DNA of 64,000 bases from assembly GCF_003049085.1 (NCBI RefSeq), contig NZ_PIQX01000002.1:186001-250000 (forward strand), in the 5' to 3' direction. The stretch comes from Campylobacter concisus (lineage in GTDB: Bacteria > Campylobacterota > Campylobacteria > Campylobacterales > Campylobacteraceae). The notes under the pieces are model-generated. The model did no database searches and was not told the origin of the DNA. It was given only the letters and a program-made list of their open reading frames with translations. The position numbers and the translations under genes were made by a program. Shown in pieces: positions 28,155 to 38,352 of this stretch. How positions within the stretch are numbered: position 1 is the stretch's first letter; the number at the start of each line of letters is the position of its first letter.

Positions 28155-28717
28155 TGAGAGTGGTTTTATTATTCTTAACTATTTTAAATTTTGCATTTTG
28201 TTTTGAAGTGCCAGTTGACTGTACGCAAATTTTTGAAGCTAGAAAAGAAGAAATTTCAAAGGAACTTGAGATCATAGATGAACAGCGCCAAGCTTTAGAG
28301 GTATTTCGCGCAAGCTCAGCAGCAGCCTATGAAGAAAATAATAAAAAGCTTGCCAAAAAAGAAGCTGATCTAAATGCGACAATGAAAGTGATCGAGCAAA
28401 AACGCAAAGAGATCGATGAAGTGGTCGCCAAAAATGAGAAAATTTTAAAAGAACTTCGCACAATGACTAGCGATAAAGTCAATGAGTCATATTCTAAGAT
28501 GAAAGATGGCGCGGCAGCTGAGGTTCTCTCTAAAATGCCTAGATCAAACGCAGCCACCATACTTTATGCTCTTGATGCCAAAAAGATATCAACTATCATG
28601 GCAAAAATGGATCCAAAAGTAGCATCTGAGATCACCACTTTGCTTCAAAAAGGACCACCATTTGCTGATGAAAAAGGCGATATGCGAACTCCAGCTGGTA
28701 GCATAAATATACAGTAA
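28154..28717 (+). CDS. motE: MotE-like periplasmic flagellar motor chaperone
   Basis: A 187-residue protein with an N-terminal signal or anchor (MRVVLLFLTILNFAFCFEV), a long coiled coil at roughly residues 25-105 (EARKEEISKELEIIDEQ...), and a C-terminal MgtE-N-like helical domain (AAEVLSKMPRSNAATIL, KISTIMAKMDPKVASEI). Helicobacter and Campylobacter proteins of this layout stabilise the flagellar stator; in C. jejuni the homologue is an N-glycosylated periplasmic protein. The ATG overlaps the fliJ stop as TGATG; a GTG one codon earlier is an alternative. It ends the operon. Confidence 0.75.
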
Positions 28718-28837
28718 TCAATCTTTTACACAAACAAGTAAAATTTTAAAGAATTTAGACACCAAACATAAAGCACTATGCTTATAATTTTTTAATTTTA
28801 AGCTTGCCTAACTTTAGCTTGTATACTTTTGTGGTAA

Positions 28838-29839
28838 CTATTTTTTAACCAAACTTGCTACGACCCCAACTCCAAGGATGGCTAGAATGATAAAAAGGCT
28901 AATTTGTGCAGAAATTTCAAATCCGTTATGAAAGATATGAGCAGTCGCATTTACAGCTAGCTTTGCTACGATAAAAAATAAAAGCACGATCACAGAAATT
29001 TCTAAATACTTTAAAAAATTTTTGAGTGCTTCAAGCACAAAATAAAGTGTTCTTAGCCCAAGTATTGCAAATATCATCGCTGAATAAACAATGATAGGAT
29101 CTTTGCTCACAGCAATGACGGCTGGAACGCTATCAAAAGCAAATATCACATCGCTTAGCTCAATCACGCAAAGACATAAGAATAATGGTGTTGCTATCCA
29201 AGTAGCTTTTAGCCTTAAAATCTGATCGTTAAGAGTAGTTTTTTGACTATCTGAAATTTGCTTAGAAATTTCGCTAAATTTAACAAAAAAACTGTGTCCA
29301 AAAAGCTGTGGTAAAACCGGAAAGAAGCGATAAACTGCCCTATAAGCTATGTGGTTTGAATAATCTTTTATATCCTCATCACACTTATCTTTTTTTATCA
29401 TCATTACGGCACTATATGCGACTATTGCTGCAAATATTAGCTCCATCCAAGGCGAGATGGCAAAAAGCATCGTACCTACGGCTACAAAGATGAGTCTAAA
29501 TACCATAGCTCCTATAACGCCAAAATAAAGCACTCTGTGTCGGTAAATTTCAGGTATCTTAAACCATGAAAAAATCGCCATCATCACAAAAAGATTATCT
29601 ACCGAGAGCGACTTTTCTAGCGCATATCCTGCAAAATAAAGACTTGCTATTTCACTGCCTCGCTCAAAATATAAATATATGCCAAAAAGTACTGAAACTC
29701 CTATCCAAAAGATAGACCAAATGCCAGCTTGTTTTAGTGAAATTTTCTCATCATGTTTATGAGCAAAAAGATCTATTCCAAAGGCAAGTGATGCCATTAT
29801 AATAAAAACTATAATTGTTTGAATTTCTAATGCGTTCAA
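28838..29839 (-). CDS. TerC/Alx-family integral membrane protein
   Basis: A 333-residue membrane protein with about nine helices. Acidic in-membrane motifs typical of TerC are present: EKSLSVDNLFVMMAIF and ELSDVIFAFDSVPAVIAVS, plus the central basic loop HSFFVKFSE. TerC/Alx proteins are linked to manganese export or metal loading of exported proteins and to tellurite resistance; which applies here is not visible. It is followed on the minus strand only by AT-rich DNA toward motE (convergent), and lies 18 bases downstream of moeA on the same strand, suggesting co-transcription. Confidence 0.87.
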   Translation of the reverse strand: MNALEIQTIIVFIIMASLAFGIDLFAHKHDEKISLKQAGIWSIFWIGVSVLFGIYLYFERGSEIASLYFAGYALEKSLSVDNLFVMMAIFSWFKIPEIYRHRVLYFGVIGAMVFRLIFVAVGTMLFAISPWMELIFAAIVAYSAVMMIKKDKCDEDIKDYSNHIAYRAVYRFFPVLPQLFGHSFFVKFSEISKQISDSQKTTLNDQILRLKATWIATPLFLCLCVIELSDVIFAFDSVPAVIAVSKDPIIVYSAMIFAILGLRTLYFVLEALKNFLKYLEISVIVLLFFIVAKLAVNATAHIFHNGFEISAQISLFIILAILGVGVVASLVKK

Positions 29840-29857
29840 CTTTTATCCTTAAAATTT

Positions 29858-31057
29858 TTAGCAAGGCATCATCAAGACTTCTACTATCTCGCCTTTTTTA
29901 AGAATTTCTTTATCCATTGGGATCATTAAAAGTGCAGCTTTGTTTGTCAAATTATTTACGATCGCTGAACTGCCAAGCTTTTTGCCATTTAGATTTACAA
30001 AATTTTTTCCTTCACGATTTTCTAAATTTACAGCCGTAAATTCTAAAAATGGCGAACGCTTTTTATAGTCTTCGTCCATTATCGCCGTGATCTTTGGCTC
30101 TTCTTGACCAAACCACGCATTTATTAAGACCCTCACGTAAAGCACACACATAACCATTGCCGAGTACGGAAATCCTGGCAGTGCAAAGATATATTTATCG
30201 CCTGACTTTGCCACTCTGATGTGACGGCCCGGTTTTATGGCAGCACCTTCGATGATAAGACTAAAATTTTCATTTAAAGCGCCTTTTACAAAGTCGTAAT
30301 CACCCATGCTTATGCCACCAGTCGTCACTAATATATCAGCTGATTTTAGTGCGTTTATGATCGCTTTTTCGACAAGCTCGGCTTTATCTCTTACGATCTC
30401 GCAAAGGATCGGCTCTGCACCCATTTTGCGTATCTGCATAGCGATGCCTACGTGATTTGAGCTGTGAATTTGCGCTGGATTTTCTAATGGCTCGCCAAGG
30501 TCTTTTATCTCGCTACCAGTTGCTAGTATCGCAACTCTTGGGCGTATGAAAACGCTTACGTGAAAGACACCAAGCTCGGCAAGAAGTGCTATATCAGCGT
30601 AGGTTAGACGTGTGCCTTTTTTGATCAAAATTTCACCTTTTTTGTAGCTTTCTCCTACTTCGCGCACGGCAAAACCCTTTGGCACACTCTTTTTGATGAG
30701 TATTTTTGAGCCGTTAACCTCGACATTTTCTACCGGCACAAGAGTATCAGTGCCTTCGCTCATTAGTGAGCCAGTGAAAGTTTTTACACATTTACTACCC
30801 TCTATGACTAGTCCTTTGTCGCTTCCAGCGGGCAGGTCTGTGATGAGCTCAAGCTCGCTTAGGCCATCTTTAAAGGCAAAAGCGTATCCATCCATCGCTG
30901 AAACCGGCTTTGCTGGGTAATTTTCAGTGGCTGTTACGTCGTAGGCGATATTTCTATCAAGTGCGTCCGTGATGGCTACTTTTTCGACCTTTTCCCACGC
31001 ATTTATTGTATCTTTTAGAATTTTTAGGCTATCTGCGTAACTCATAAAATCTTTCAT
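29858..31057 (-). CDS. moeA: Molybdopterin molybdenumtransferase MoeA
   Basis: A 399-residue enzyme that inserts molybdate into adenylylated molybdopterin. Family motifs: AYDVTATENYPAKPVSAMDGYAF split over the active site, VATGSEIKDLGEP, and ILVTTGGISMGDYDFVK followed by KPGRHIR and FALPGFPYSAMV. I use ATG 31057 (AAGGA five bases upstream) rather than the longer frame from 31096. With moaD and moaE 15 kb away it supplies the cofactor for FdhA and other molybdoenzymes. It is probably co-transcribed with the terC-like gene. Confidence 0.93.
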   Translation of the reverse strand: MKDFMSYADSLKILKDTINAWEKVEKVAITDALDRNIAYDVTATENYPAKPVSAMDGYAFAFKDGLSELELITDLPAGSDKGLVIEGSKCVKTFTGSLMSEGTDTLVPVENVEVNGSKILIKKSVPKGFAVREVGESYKKGEILIKKGTRLTYADIALLAELGVFHVSVFIRPRVAILATGSEIKDLGEPLENPAQIHSSNHVGIAMQIRKMGAEPILCEIVRDKAELVEKAIINALKSADILVTTGGISMGDYDFVKGALNENFSLIIEGAAIKPGRHIRVAKSGDKYIFALPGFPYSAMVMCVLYVRVLINAWFGQEEPKITAIMDEDYKKRSPFLEFTAVNLENREGKNFVNLNGKKLGSSAIVNNLTNKAALLMIPMDKEILKKGEIVEVLMMPC

Positions 31058-31191
31058 TTTTATCCTTTTTATGAAATTTTTGCATATTCTATCCATTTCG
31101 CTCTTAAAAAATTAATCTTTGTTTTATTTAATGATTATTAAAATGCCATTTAAGAAATCAGTTTGATTTTACCCTATACACAGGAAAATTC

Positions 31192-32250
31192 ATGAATAAA
31201 ACAGTGCTTTACATCATCGCAGGTGCAAGCCTTGGCATTCTTGGCCCAGTGCTTGTTTATTTTGGCAACCCAGCAAACATGGGCGTTTGTGCGGCTTGCT
31301 TTTTAAGGGATAGCGTAGGTGCTCTTGGCTTTCACCAAGCTAAGGTCGTGCAGTATCTAAGGCCAGAAATTTTAGGTCTTATCATCGGAGGCTTTCTAGC
31401 AAGTATGCTTTGGAGTAGAAATTTCACTACAGTATCTGGTAGTGCGGCTTTTTCTAGATTTTTCTTAGGCGTGTTTGCTATGATTGGTTGCCTTATCTTT
31501 TTGGGTTGTCCATGGAGAGCGTTTTTGCGCCTTGGCGGCGGAGATATGACTGCTATTGCTGGTCTTGTCGGTCTATTTGCTGGCGTTTTTGTTGGACGAT
31601 TTTTTAAGAAAAATGGTTACGTCATACCTGAAAATGATGCCACTACAAAACCAGTTGCGTTTTTGCCATTAATCATTGCTATTTTGCTTTTAATAGCCCT
31701 TGTCTTTGGTTTAAAACTTGGCGATAATGGTGCATTATTTAGCTCAGAAAAAGGCCCAGGTTCACAGCATGCAAATATCTTTATCTCACTTATTTGCGCC
31801 ATTGTTATTGGCATTTTTATGCAAAGAAGTAAATTTTGCTCAGTTGGAGCGATTAGCAAAGTTTTTGAGCGTGATCTTTCAATGTTTTATGGCATTGTAT
31901 CTATCATCGTTTTTGCAAGTATCACAAATTTAGCTCTTGGACAATATAAATTTGGCTTTGAAGCTCAACCTATCGCTCATAATGACGTCCTTTGGAATTT
32001 CCTTGGCATGAGCTTGGCTGGTCTTTGCTTTAGCCTAAGTTATGGCTGCCCAGGCAAACATTTAGTGCAAATGGGAGCTGGAAATTTAAGCTCAGCTGTA
32101 TTTGTTTTAGGCATGGGAGCAGGCGCTGCGATAAGCCATAACTTCATACTTGCAAGCTCTGGAGCTGGCATCACTCCTTATGCTCCATATGCCGTAGCGA
32201 TCGGCTTTATCTATGCTATTTATGTCGGAGTTTTTACTAAAAAAGCATAA
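31192..32250 (+). CDS. yedE: YedE-family putative selenium transporter (FdhT-like)
   Basis: A 352-residue inner membrane protein with two YeeE/YedE repeats and about nine helices. Each repeat contains a conserved Cys motif: MGVCAACFLRD and LGCPWRAFLRLGGGD in the first half, RSKFCSVGAIS and SYGCPGKHLVQMGAG in the second. The family moves thiosulfate or, when linked to yedF and selD, probably a selenium species. In C. jejuni the homologue (FdhT) is needed for full formate dehydrogenase activity. Here it is separated from yedF by 11 kb. An AGGA ribosome site precedes the ATG; a good terminator follows. Confidence 0.87.
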   Translation: MNKTVLYIIAGASLGILGPVLVYFGNPANMGVCAACFLRDSVGALGFHQAKVVQYLRPEILGLIIGGFLASMLWSRNFTTVSGSAAFSRFFLGVFAMIGCLIFLGCPWRAFLRLGGGDMTAIAGLVGLFAGVFVGRFFKKNGYVIPENDATTKPVAFLPLIIAILLLIALVFGLKLGDNGALFSSEKGPGSQHANIFISLICAIVIGIFMQRSKFCSVGAISKVFERDLSMFYGIVSIIVFASITNLALGQYKFGFEAQPIAHNDVLWNFLGMSLAGLCFSLSYGCPGKHLVQMGAGNLSSAVFVLGMGAGAAISHNFILASSGAGITPYAPYAVAIGFIYAIYVGVFTKKA

Positions 32251-32253
32251 TAT

Positions 32254-32281
32254 AAATTTGGCTGCCTTTGCAGTCAAATTT
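32254..32281 (+). terminator. Terminator after yedE
   Basis: AAATTTGGCTGC pairs with GCAGTCAAATTT (12 bp, one G-T) around a CTTT loop, three bases past the yedE stop codon. The end of the stem itself provides the T-run. Confidence 0.75.
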
Positions 32282-32363
32282 ACTCACTTTTTATATCTAT
32301 CACCTCATCAAAAAGTTCAAAAAGCTCACGTTGGTGTGTGATCATTAAAATACTAGCCTTAAT
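32280..32363 (-). pseudogene. C-terminal shred of an ABC-transporter ATPase
   Basis: On the minus strand the frame reads IKASILMITHQRELFELF then DEVIDIKSE and a stop. ILMITHQ followed by ELFD and VI resembles the H-loop and end of many ABC ATPases (SILMVTHD...ADRVI). A stop codon lies immediately upstream and no other ATPase motif is present in the 292-bp gap, so if real it is only a remnant. The match is short and could be chance. Confidence 0.4.
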
Positions 32364-32542
32364 CTAAAATTTTTTAGCGGCAATAGTAATGCATTTTGTT
32401 TTAAGATATGGCAAACGATAATTCTAAATCGAACTAAATTTTAACAATGAATTAGCAAAGTTTAATAAGTATCAATATAACGTAAATATTTTAAGCTATT
32501 TTGATATAGAATATCGATTTTAATTTTATCTAAAGGAATTCT

Positions 32543-34645
32543 ATGAAATTTAGCATACTTGCTTCATCACTGATCTTTAGCTCGCTGTGGGCTTTAGATA
32601 CAAATAACAGTGATTATTCAGTTGTTTTACCAACTATCGAGGTGGAAGGTATCTCGGAGCAAAATACCCTAAAAGGTTATATCGCGTATGATAGTGCGGA
32701 TATCAATAGAAATGGACTCAGTAACAAAGAGACGCCACAAACTATCGAAAATATAGATATACAAAAGAACAGAAACTACGGCACAAATGATCTCTCAAGT
32801 ATCCTAGAAGGAAATGCTGGTATTGATGCAAGCTATGATATGAGAGGCGAGAACATCAAGATAAGAGGCTTTAGTGTTGATGGTGGCGATATATATAGAG
32901 ATGGTGTTAGAGATTCTGGCCAGATAAGACGCAGTACAGCAAATGTTGAGAGAGTTGAAATTTTAAAAGGACCAGCTTCGATCTTATATGGAAGAAGCGA
33001 TGGCGGTGCGGTTGTAAATCTAGTTAGTAAGAAGGCAAATTTTATGCCTGTTTATAAGCTCTCAGGAAGAGTTGGTAGCTGGAGTAGATATGGTGGTGGT
33101 ATCGATATAAATCACGTAGTAAATAATCAATTAGCTGCAAGACTAACGACTGATATGGAGCGTGGAAAATCATGGAGAGAGGGCGTAAAATATAAAAATT
33201 TTATGGTAAGTCCAAGCATTATCGTGACAAATGATGGCGGAACGGTAAGCTTTGAGGCGCAATACACATATGATAATGCTTGGCGTGTACCTGATAGAAT
33301 GCCAACAAAAAGTGTCTATGACAAGCTTGGTATCGACTATACAAAGGGATTTTCTCATGATGGAGACTTTGTTGAAGATAAGCTTCATTTCTTCCGTACC
33401 GAGCTAAATGCAGAGTTAGTAAAGGATATGAATTTAAAATGGGTTTTTGGTTATAGAAAAGCTAGTCAAAATTTCGATCATTATTTTAGTGGTACCATCA
33501 TGCCCGGAAATAGACTAAAGCAAAACTATGCTAAACAACAAACTGATAACGACACGCTCTCAAATGCTATAACACTTACAAAAGAGCTTGAATTTACAAG
33601 ATTTAAACATAATCTTACTTTTGGCTACGATAATAGTGTAGAAACTCGCCATCCAAGGCTTTGGTATGATAAAGCCAAAAGTGTGACCATAAATCCATAC
33701 GCATCAAGATCAAGTTGGGGTAGTGTGGGTTACATGCCGCTTACGACCGACAATAAACACAAAGCTATAAATAATGGAGTATTTTTAGAAGATCTAATAA
33801 GCCTAGATGATAAATATAGGCTACTTGTTGGCGGAAGGTTTGACTTTTATAAATTTAAAACAAGAAATATTACAAATATGACAAATAGCTACAAAGGGCA
33901 CTCTTTTAGTCCAAGAGTTGGCTTGCTGTGGGACTTTTTACCAGAGCATACCGCATATGCTTCATACTCAAAGAGTTTTGCTCCATACGGTGGTCGCGGG
34001 AATATAGGTATAAGTATAGGCGATACAACGATGCTTGATCTAAAACCACAGAATAATGAGCAATACGAAATTGGCTTAAAAAGCACATGGGCTGATAATA
34101 AATTTAGCTCAAACCTAGCTATATTTCAGATCGAACATAATAATATAAAATACCAACCAGATTCTAAAAATAACCCTTATGTTTGGGCTGAGCGAGGTAA
34201 AGAGCGAAGTCGTGGTATAGAGCTAAATATCTTGGGCCAAATTTATGAAAATTTATATCTTAGAAGCTCACTTGGATACATGAGAGCCATCATCGTAAAT
34301 GACAAGTCAAATCCATTAAACGAAAAACTTAGTCTAAATAATACAACCAACTGGCAGGGCAATGTTTTTTTAAGATATGCTAAAAACGACAAATGGTATG
34401 TCGAAAGTGGTGTAACAGGATACTCTAAACGATATAGCTACCGCACAAGTAATACTAATGGTAGAGTTATAGACGAACATCTTTCTGGTTTTGCTAGATT
34501 TGATGCAAGTGCTGGATATAACTTTAACGAACACGCTCAAATAACACTAGCGATAAATAATATCTTAAATAAAAAATACTGGCGTTCTGATTCAAGACCG
34601 GGCGACGAGAGATCGTTTATGCTAAATATGCACTACACTTTTTAA
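32543..34645 (+). CDS. TonB-dependent siderophore receptor
   Basis: A 700-residue outer membrane receptor with signal peptide MKFSILASSLIFSSLWALD. A TonB-box-like stretch (LPTIEVEGISE) is followed by a complete plug: KETPQTIENIDIQ, NIKIRGFSVDGGDIYRDGVRD, RVEILKGPASILYGRSDGGAVVN. The barrel contains LKPQNNEQYEIGLKSTW and FARFDASAGYNFNEHAQITLAINN, and ends in HYTF. The ETPQ entry and plug form belong to the hydroxamate-type (ferrichrome/coprogen, FhuE-like) receptors. A weak Fur-like sequence (11 of 19) overlaps the promoter region at 32503-32521. No matching inner membrane importer is adjacent; the preceding gap only holds a possible ABC remnant. Confidence 0.9.
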   Translation: MKFSILASSLIFSSLWALDTNNSDYSVVLPTIEVEGISEQNTLKGYIAYDSADINRNGLSNKETPQTIENIDIQKNRNYGTNDLSSILEGNAGIDASYDMRGENIKIRGFSVDGGDIYRDGVRDSGQIRRSTANVERVEILKGPASILYGRSDGGAVVNLVSKKANFMPVYKLSGRVGSWSRYGGGIDINHVVNNQLAARLTTDMERGKSWREGVKYKNFMVSPSIIVTNDGGTVSFEAQYTYDNAWRVPDRMPTKSVYDKLGIDYTKGFSHDGDFVEDKLHFFRTELNAELVKDMNLKWVFGYRKASQNFDHYFSGTIMPGNRLKQNYAKQQTDNDTLSNAITLTKELEFTRFKHNLTFGYDNSVETRHPRLWYDKAKSVTINPYASRSSWGSVGYMPLTTDNKHKAINNGVFLEDLISLDDKYRLLVGGRFDFYKFKTRNITNMTNSYKGHSFSPRVGLLWDFLPEHTAYASYSKSFAPYGGRGNIGISIGDTTMLDLKPQNNEQYEIGLKSTWADNKFSSNLAIFQIEHNNIKYQPDSKNNPYVWAERGKERSRGIELNILGQIYENLYLRSSLGYMRAIIVNDKSNPLNEKLSLNNTTNWQGNVFLRYAKNDKWYVESGVTGYSKRYSYRTSNTNGRVIDEHLSGFARFDASAGYNFNEHAQITLAINNILNKKYWRSDSRPGDERSFMLNMHYTF

Positions 34646-34652
34646 CTAAAAT

Positions 34653-34680
34653 TTACACCGCCTTCTATTTGGCGGTGTAA
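34653..34680 (+). terminator. Terminator after siderophore receptor
   Basis: Perfect 10-bp stem TTACACCGCC/GGCGGTGTAA around an eight-base loop, then TCTTTT. It is eight bases past the receptor stop codon. Confidence 0.85.
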
Positions 34681-34704
34681 TCTTTTGTCATGTGAAATTT
34701 GGAG

Positions 34705-34733
34705 AAATTTAGCCACCAAAGATGGCTAAATTT
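34705..34733 (-). terminator. Terminator for SurA-like gene
   Basis: Perfect 11-bp stem AAATTTAGCCA/TGGCTAAATTT around CCAAAGA, five bases beyond the stop codon of the minus-strand gene. The T-rich arm follows the stem in the minus direction. Confidence 0.75.
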
Positions 34734-34737
34734 GAAG

Positions 34738-35568
34738 TTATCTTAAAATTTGAATCTTTGCTTTTGCGCGGAGTTTGTCAAAATAATCAGCCATAAGTTT
34801 TTCTTGCTCACCTTGATAAAGCTCGTTTATAACATTATCCTTAACATCTGCAAAGCTTGGTGTGTATGAGCCGATCTTCTCTTTTACTAAAAACATATCA
34901 AAGCTGTCAGGACCTTGCAAAGGCTGTGTGTAGTCACCGTTATTTGTGCTTGAGATGATCGCAGCAAGCCTTGGATCTATGCTTTGATAGTCCAAACTAA
35001 CCTCTTGTGTTTGTACGCCGTCTAGCAGCTTCGGACTTGTCTTTTGAGCCTCAAGTAGCTCAGGATCTTTTGCTCTATAAACTACGACTCTAGCGGTGCT
35101 AAAGACCTTAAATTTATCAGGATTAGCATCAAAATACATCTTTGCTTTTTGCTCATTTACATTTTTGCCAGCTTCAGCCAAGATACTTTTATAAAGCTTT
35201 TCTTGAAGCATCTTTTTTTCTATGTTGTTTTTAAACTCCAAAAAGTCCATGCCTTGAGCTTGGATAGAGCTTCTAAACTGCGAATTTGTCATACCATTTT
35301 GCTTTGCGATTGATTCGATCCTGTCGTTTAGCTCAAATGGTGTTACACTAATGTTTAAATTTTTTATCTGAGCATCTTCGAGTCTATCTCTTATGAGTAA
35401 ATTTAAGGCATCTTGTTCGCTAGCTCTTAGCTGCTCTTTCAAGCTATAAACTTCATAAAGCGTGATTGGTTCGTTCTCTACAATAGCTGCGATACCGTTT
35501 ATCATCTGAGCCGAATATAAATTTAAAGCACTTAGCATGCCAGCAGCCAAAAAGAGCAATTTTTTCAT
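34738..35568 (-). CDS. SurA-like periplasmic chaperone/peptidyl-prolyl isomerase-related protein
   Basis: A 276-residue exported protein. The signal peptide MKKLLFLAAGMLSALNLYSAQ is followed by MINGIAAIVENEPITLYEV, the classic start of SurA N-domains, and a helical region (LLIRDRLEDAQIKNLNI...). The C-terminal half (FSTARVVVYRAKD...GPDSFDMFLVKEKIGSYTPSFADVKD split in two) resembles a single parvulin-like domain, shortened relative to SurA. It corresponds to the Campylobacter chaperone known from C. jejuni as Cj1289-type, acting on outer membrane proteins. ATG 35568 follows AAAGG at seven bases; the longer frame from 35613 has no such site. It is divergent from gltX. Confidence 0.82.
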   Translation of the reverse strand: MKKLLFLAAGMLSALNLYSAQMINGIAAIVENEPITLYEVYSLKEQLRASEQDALNLLIRDRLEDAQIKNLNISVTPFELNDRIESIAKQNGMTNSQFRSSIQAQGMDFLEFKNNIEKKMLQEKLYKSILAEAGKNVNEQKAKMYFDANPDKFKVFSTARVVVYRAKDPELLEAQKTSPKLLDGVQTQEVSLDYQSIDPRLAAIISSTNNGDYTQPLQGPDSFDMFLVKEKIGSYTPSFADVKDNVINELYQGEQEKLMADYFDKLRAKAKIQILR

Positions 35569-35598
35569 AATAAAACCTTTATTTAAGTATTTAGTAAA

Positions 35599-35604
35599 TA
35601 TAAT
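35599..35604 (+). promoter_or_regulatory. Probable -10 element for gltX
   Basis: TATAAT in GTAAATATAATTTTGGG, 35 bases upstream of the gltX start; a second weaker candidate, TATAAC, is at 35615-35620. The gap is shared with the divergent SurA-like gene. Confidence 0.45.
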
Positions 35605-35638
35605 TTTGGGCAATTATAACATAAAAATAAGGCACAAA

Positions 35639-37018
35639 ATGATAGTTACTAGATTTGCTCCGTCGCCTACTGGATACCTACATATAGGCGGACTTAGGAC
35701 AGCCCTTTATAATTATTTATACGCAAGAGCTAATAATGGAAAATTTTTACTTCGCATCGAAGATACTGACTTAAAACGAAACTCTGAAGAGGCCACGCAA
35801 GCCATAAAAGAGGCATTTGCTTGGTGCAAGCTAGATCATGACGGCGAAGTGACTTATCAGTCAAAGAGATTTGATCTTTACAAGGAGTATGTAAAAAAGC
35901 TTCTTGAAGAAGGAAAAGCTTATAAATGCTACATGAGCAAGGATGAGCTTGAAGAGCTTAGAGCTAGCCAAGAGGCAAGAAAAGAGCGTCCAAAATATGA
36001 TAATAGATATAGAGATTTTACTGGCACGCCTCCAGCTGGCATCGAGCCAGTCATCCGTATCAAAGCCCCACTTAGCGGTGAGATCGTTATACATGATGGC
36101 ATAAAGGGCGAGGTTAAATTTAAGGTTGAAGACATATTAGATGACTTCATCATCGCAAGAAGCGACGGCACACCGACTTATAACTTCACGGTCGTGATAG
36201 ACGACGCACTAATGGGTGTAACGGACGTCATCCGCGGCGATGATCATCTCTCAAATACCCCAAAACAGATCGTTCTTTACGAGGCACTTGGCTTTAAGGT
36301 ACCAAAATTTTATCACGTAGCGATGATAAACGGCGAGGATGGTAAAAAGCTTAGCAAGAGGCATGGCGCAACCGATGTCATGGAGTATAAAAAGATGGGC
36401 TATCTGCCTGAAGCGCTCTTAAATTTCCTTGTTCGTCTTGGCTGGAGTCATGGCGATGATGAAATTTTTAGCATTGATGATATGCTTAAATACTTTAATC
36501 CAAACGATATCAACAAAAGCTCAAGCACCTACAATGCTCAAAAGCTTGACTGGCTAAATTCTCATTACATCAAGACTTTGCCTTATGAGAGACTAGCTCA
36601 TGATATGCTCGAGTTTGGCGTAAATTTTAAAGCCTTGGCAAAGGGTGAGTTGCTGTTAAATTCGCTCCGTGAGAGATCAAAGACACTAATCGAAATGGCA
36701 AATAGTGCAAACGCGATCATCAACGCTCCAAAAAGCTACGATGAGAAAGCATGGGCTAAATTTATAAATGAAAATAGCAAAGAAATTTTGGCTAAATTTG
36801 CTCAAATTTTAGATCGTGACCTTGACGCAAAGGGCTATGAGGAGCTAACAAATAAATTTTTAGAGCAAAATGGCTTAAAGCTAAAAGACCTAGCTCAGGC
36901 TCTAAGGATAGCGTTAACTGGCTCAAGCGTGAGCCCAAGCATATTTGAAGTGCTTGAAGTAGTGGGCAGTAGCGAGACGAAAAATAGAATACAAAATTTA
37001 TTAAAGGAAGAAAAATGA
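35639..37018 (+). CDS. gltX: Glutamyl-tRNA synthetase
   Basis: A 459-residue class I synthetase. [22 protein letters not shown] holds the HIGH-like ATP site in two parts, and [11 protein letters not shown] is the KMSKS-like loop. The mid-section [25 protein letters not shown] (in pieces) is diagnostic of Glu/Gln-tRNA synthetases. Campylobacter species carry two GltX paralogues, one of which can mischarge tRNA-Gln for later amidation; which one this is cannot be decided here. I place the start at ATG 35639, the conserved beginning [12 protein letters not shown], discarding a 34-codon upstream extension. It overlaps the malic enzyme gene by four bases. Confidence 0.93.
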   Translation: MIVTRFAPSPTGYLHIGGLRTALYNYLYARANNGKFLLRIEDTDLKRNSEEATQAIKEAFAWCKLDHDGEVTYQSKRFDLYKEYVKKLLEEGKAYKCYMSKDELEELRASQEARKERPKYDNRYRDFTGTPPAGIEPVIRIKAPLSGEIVIHDGIKGEVKFKVEDILDDFIIARSDGTPTYNFTVVIDDALMGVTDVIRGDDHLSNTPKQIVLYEALGFKVPKFYHVAMINGEDGKKLSKRHGATDVMEYKKMGYLPEALLNFLVRLGWSHGDDEIFSIDDMLKYFNPNDINKSSSTYNAQKLDWLNSHYIKTLPYERLAHDMLEFGVNFKALAKGELLLNSLRERSKTLIEMANSANAIINAPKSYDEKAWAKFINENSKEILAKFAQILDRDLDAKGYEELTNKFLEQNGLKLKDLAQALRIALTGSSVSPSIFEVLEVVGSSETKNRIQNLLKEEK

Positions 37019-38268
37019 CACATGTAACTAAAGAAGAAGCATTAAACTACCATATAGGCGGTAAGATCGAGATAAAGGTAAAGACGCCTTGCGAAACATC
37101 AAGAGACCTTTCAATGGCCTATACGCCTGGCGTTGCAGAGCCTTGCAAAGAGATAGAAGCTGATAATGAACTAGCTTATAAATATACAAATAAAGCAAAT
37201 CTAGTAGCCGTTATCACTGACGGCACGGCTGTTCTTGGACTTGGAGACATCGGTGCTATCGCTGGTAAGCCAGTTATGGAAGGAAAGTCAGTTTTATTTA
37301 AAAAATTTGCAAATGTTGATGCCTTTGACATTGAGCTAGACGAGCATGATCCAGATAAGATCGTTGAGATTTGCAAGGCTCTTGCTCCGACATTTGGCGG
37401 TATAAATTTAGAAGATATCCGTGCTCCAAAGTGCTTTGAGATCGAAAGGAAGCTTCAAGAAGCAGTCGATATCCCAGTCATGCACGACGATCAGCACGGT
37501 ACTGCGATGATAACAAGTGCTGGCATGATAAATGCGATGGAAATTTCTGGCAAAGATATATCTAAGATAAAAATCGTAGTTAGCGGCGCAGGTGCGGCTG
37601 GTATTGCGTGCGCGAAGATGTATAAAGCACTTGGTGCAAAACATATCGTGATGATAGATAGCAAAGGCGTAATTCACTCAAAAAGAACAGACCTTACACC
37701 TGAAAAGGTAGAGTTCGCGCTTGAGACTGAGGACAGAACTCTAGCTGATGCGATGAAGGGTGCTGATATGTTTTTAGGTCTTAGTAAGCCAGGAGTGCTT
37801 ACAAAAGAGATGGTTGCATCTATGAATAAAGAGCCTATAATTTTTGCTCTTGCAAATCCAGTGCCTGAAATTTATCCAGAGGACGTTGAGGCTGTAAGAA
37901 GTGACGTTATGATGGGCACAGGCAGAAGCGACTATCCTAACCAAGTAAATAACGTTCTAGGCTTTCCATTCATCTTTAGAGGCGCACTTGACGTTAGAGC
38001 TAAAAAGATCACTGAAAATATGAAAATGGCTGCAGCTAGAGCGCTTGCGCAGCTTGCAAAAGAGCCAGTGCCAGCTGAAGTTTTAAAAGCAAGTGGTGTT
38101 AGTGAGCTAAAATTTGGCAAAGAGTACATCATCCCAAAACCATTTGACAAACGCGTGCTAACAGCAGTCGCTCCAGCGGTTGCGAAAGCTGCGGTTGAAG
38201 ATGGTGTAGCAAGAGTAAAAGACTTTGATGTTGAGGCTTACAAAGCCAAACTTGCAAAAGGATTTTAA
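37015..38268 (+). CDS. NAD(P)-dependent malic enzyme (oxaloacetate-decarboxylating)
   Basis: A 417-residue enzyme converting malate to pyruvate and CO2 with reduction of NAD(P). It is the short bacterial form without the C-terminal phosphotransacetylase-like domain of MaeB. Signatures: [64 protein letters not shown] with the metal-binding acids, and the Rossmann motif [15 protein letters not shown]. The start lies in an ATGA overlap with gltX. A hairpin terminator follows. The gene has normal codon use. Confidence 0.92.
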   Translation: MTHVTKEEALNYHIGGKIEIKVKTPCETSRDLSMAYTPGVAEPCKEIEADNELAYKYTNKANLVAVITDGTAVLGLGDIGAIAGKPVMEGKSVLFKKFANVDAFDIELDEHDPDKIVEICKALAPTFGGINLEDIRAPKCFEIERKLQEAVDIPVMHDDQHGTAMITSAGMINAMEISGKDISKIKIVVSGAGAAGIACAKMYKALGAKHIVMIDSKGVIHSKRTDLTPEKVEFALETEDRTLADAMKGADMFLGLSKPGVLTKEMVASMNKEPIIFALANPVPEIYPEDVEAVRSDVMMGTGRSDYPNQVNNVLGFPFIFRGALDVRAKKITENMKMAAARALAQLAKEPVPAEVLKASGVSELKFGKEYIIPKPFDKRVLTAVAPAVAKAAVEDGVARVKDFDVEAYKAKLAKGF

Positions 38269-38270
38269 AT

Positions 38271-38298
38271 TTTAGCCCAAATTTTGGGCTAAACTCTT
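38271..38298 (+). terminator. Terminator after malic enzyme gene
   Basis: TTTAGCCCAA pairs with TTGGGCTAAA around a three-base loop, three bases past the stop codon, followed by CTCTTTTTGG. Confidence 0.8.
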
Positions 38299-38352
38299 TT
38301 TGGCATTTTGTAAAGATAAACCTTGTAAAAACAGTAAATTTAAGGATAAAAA

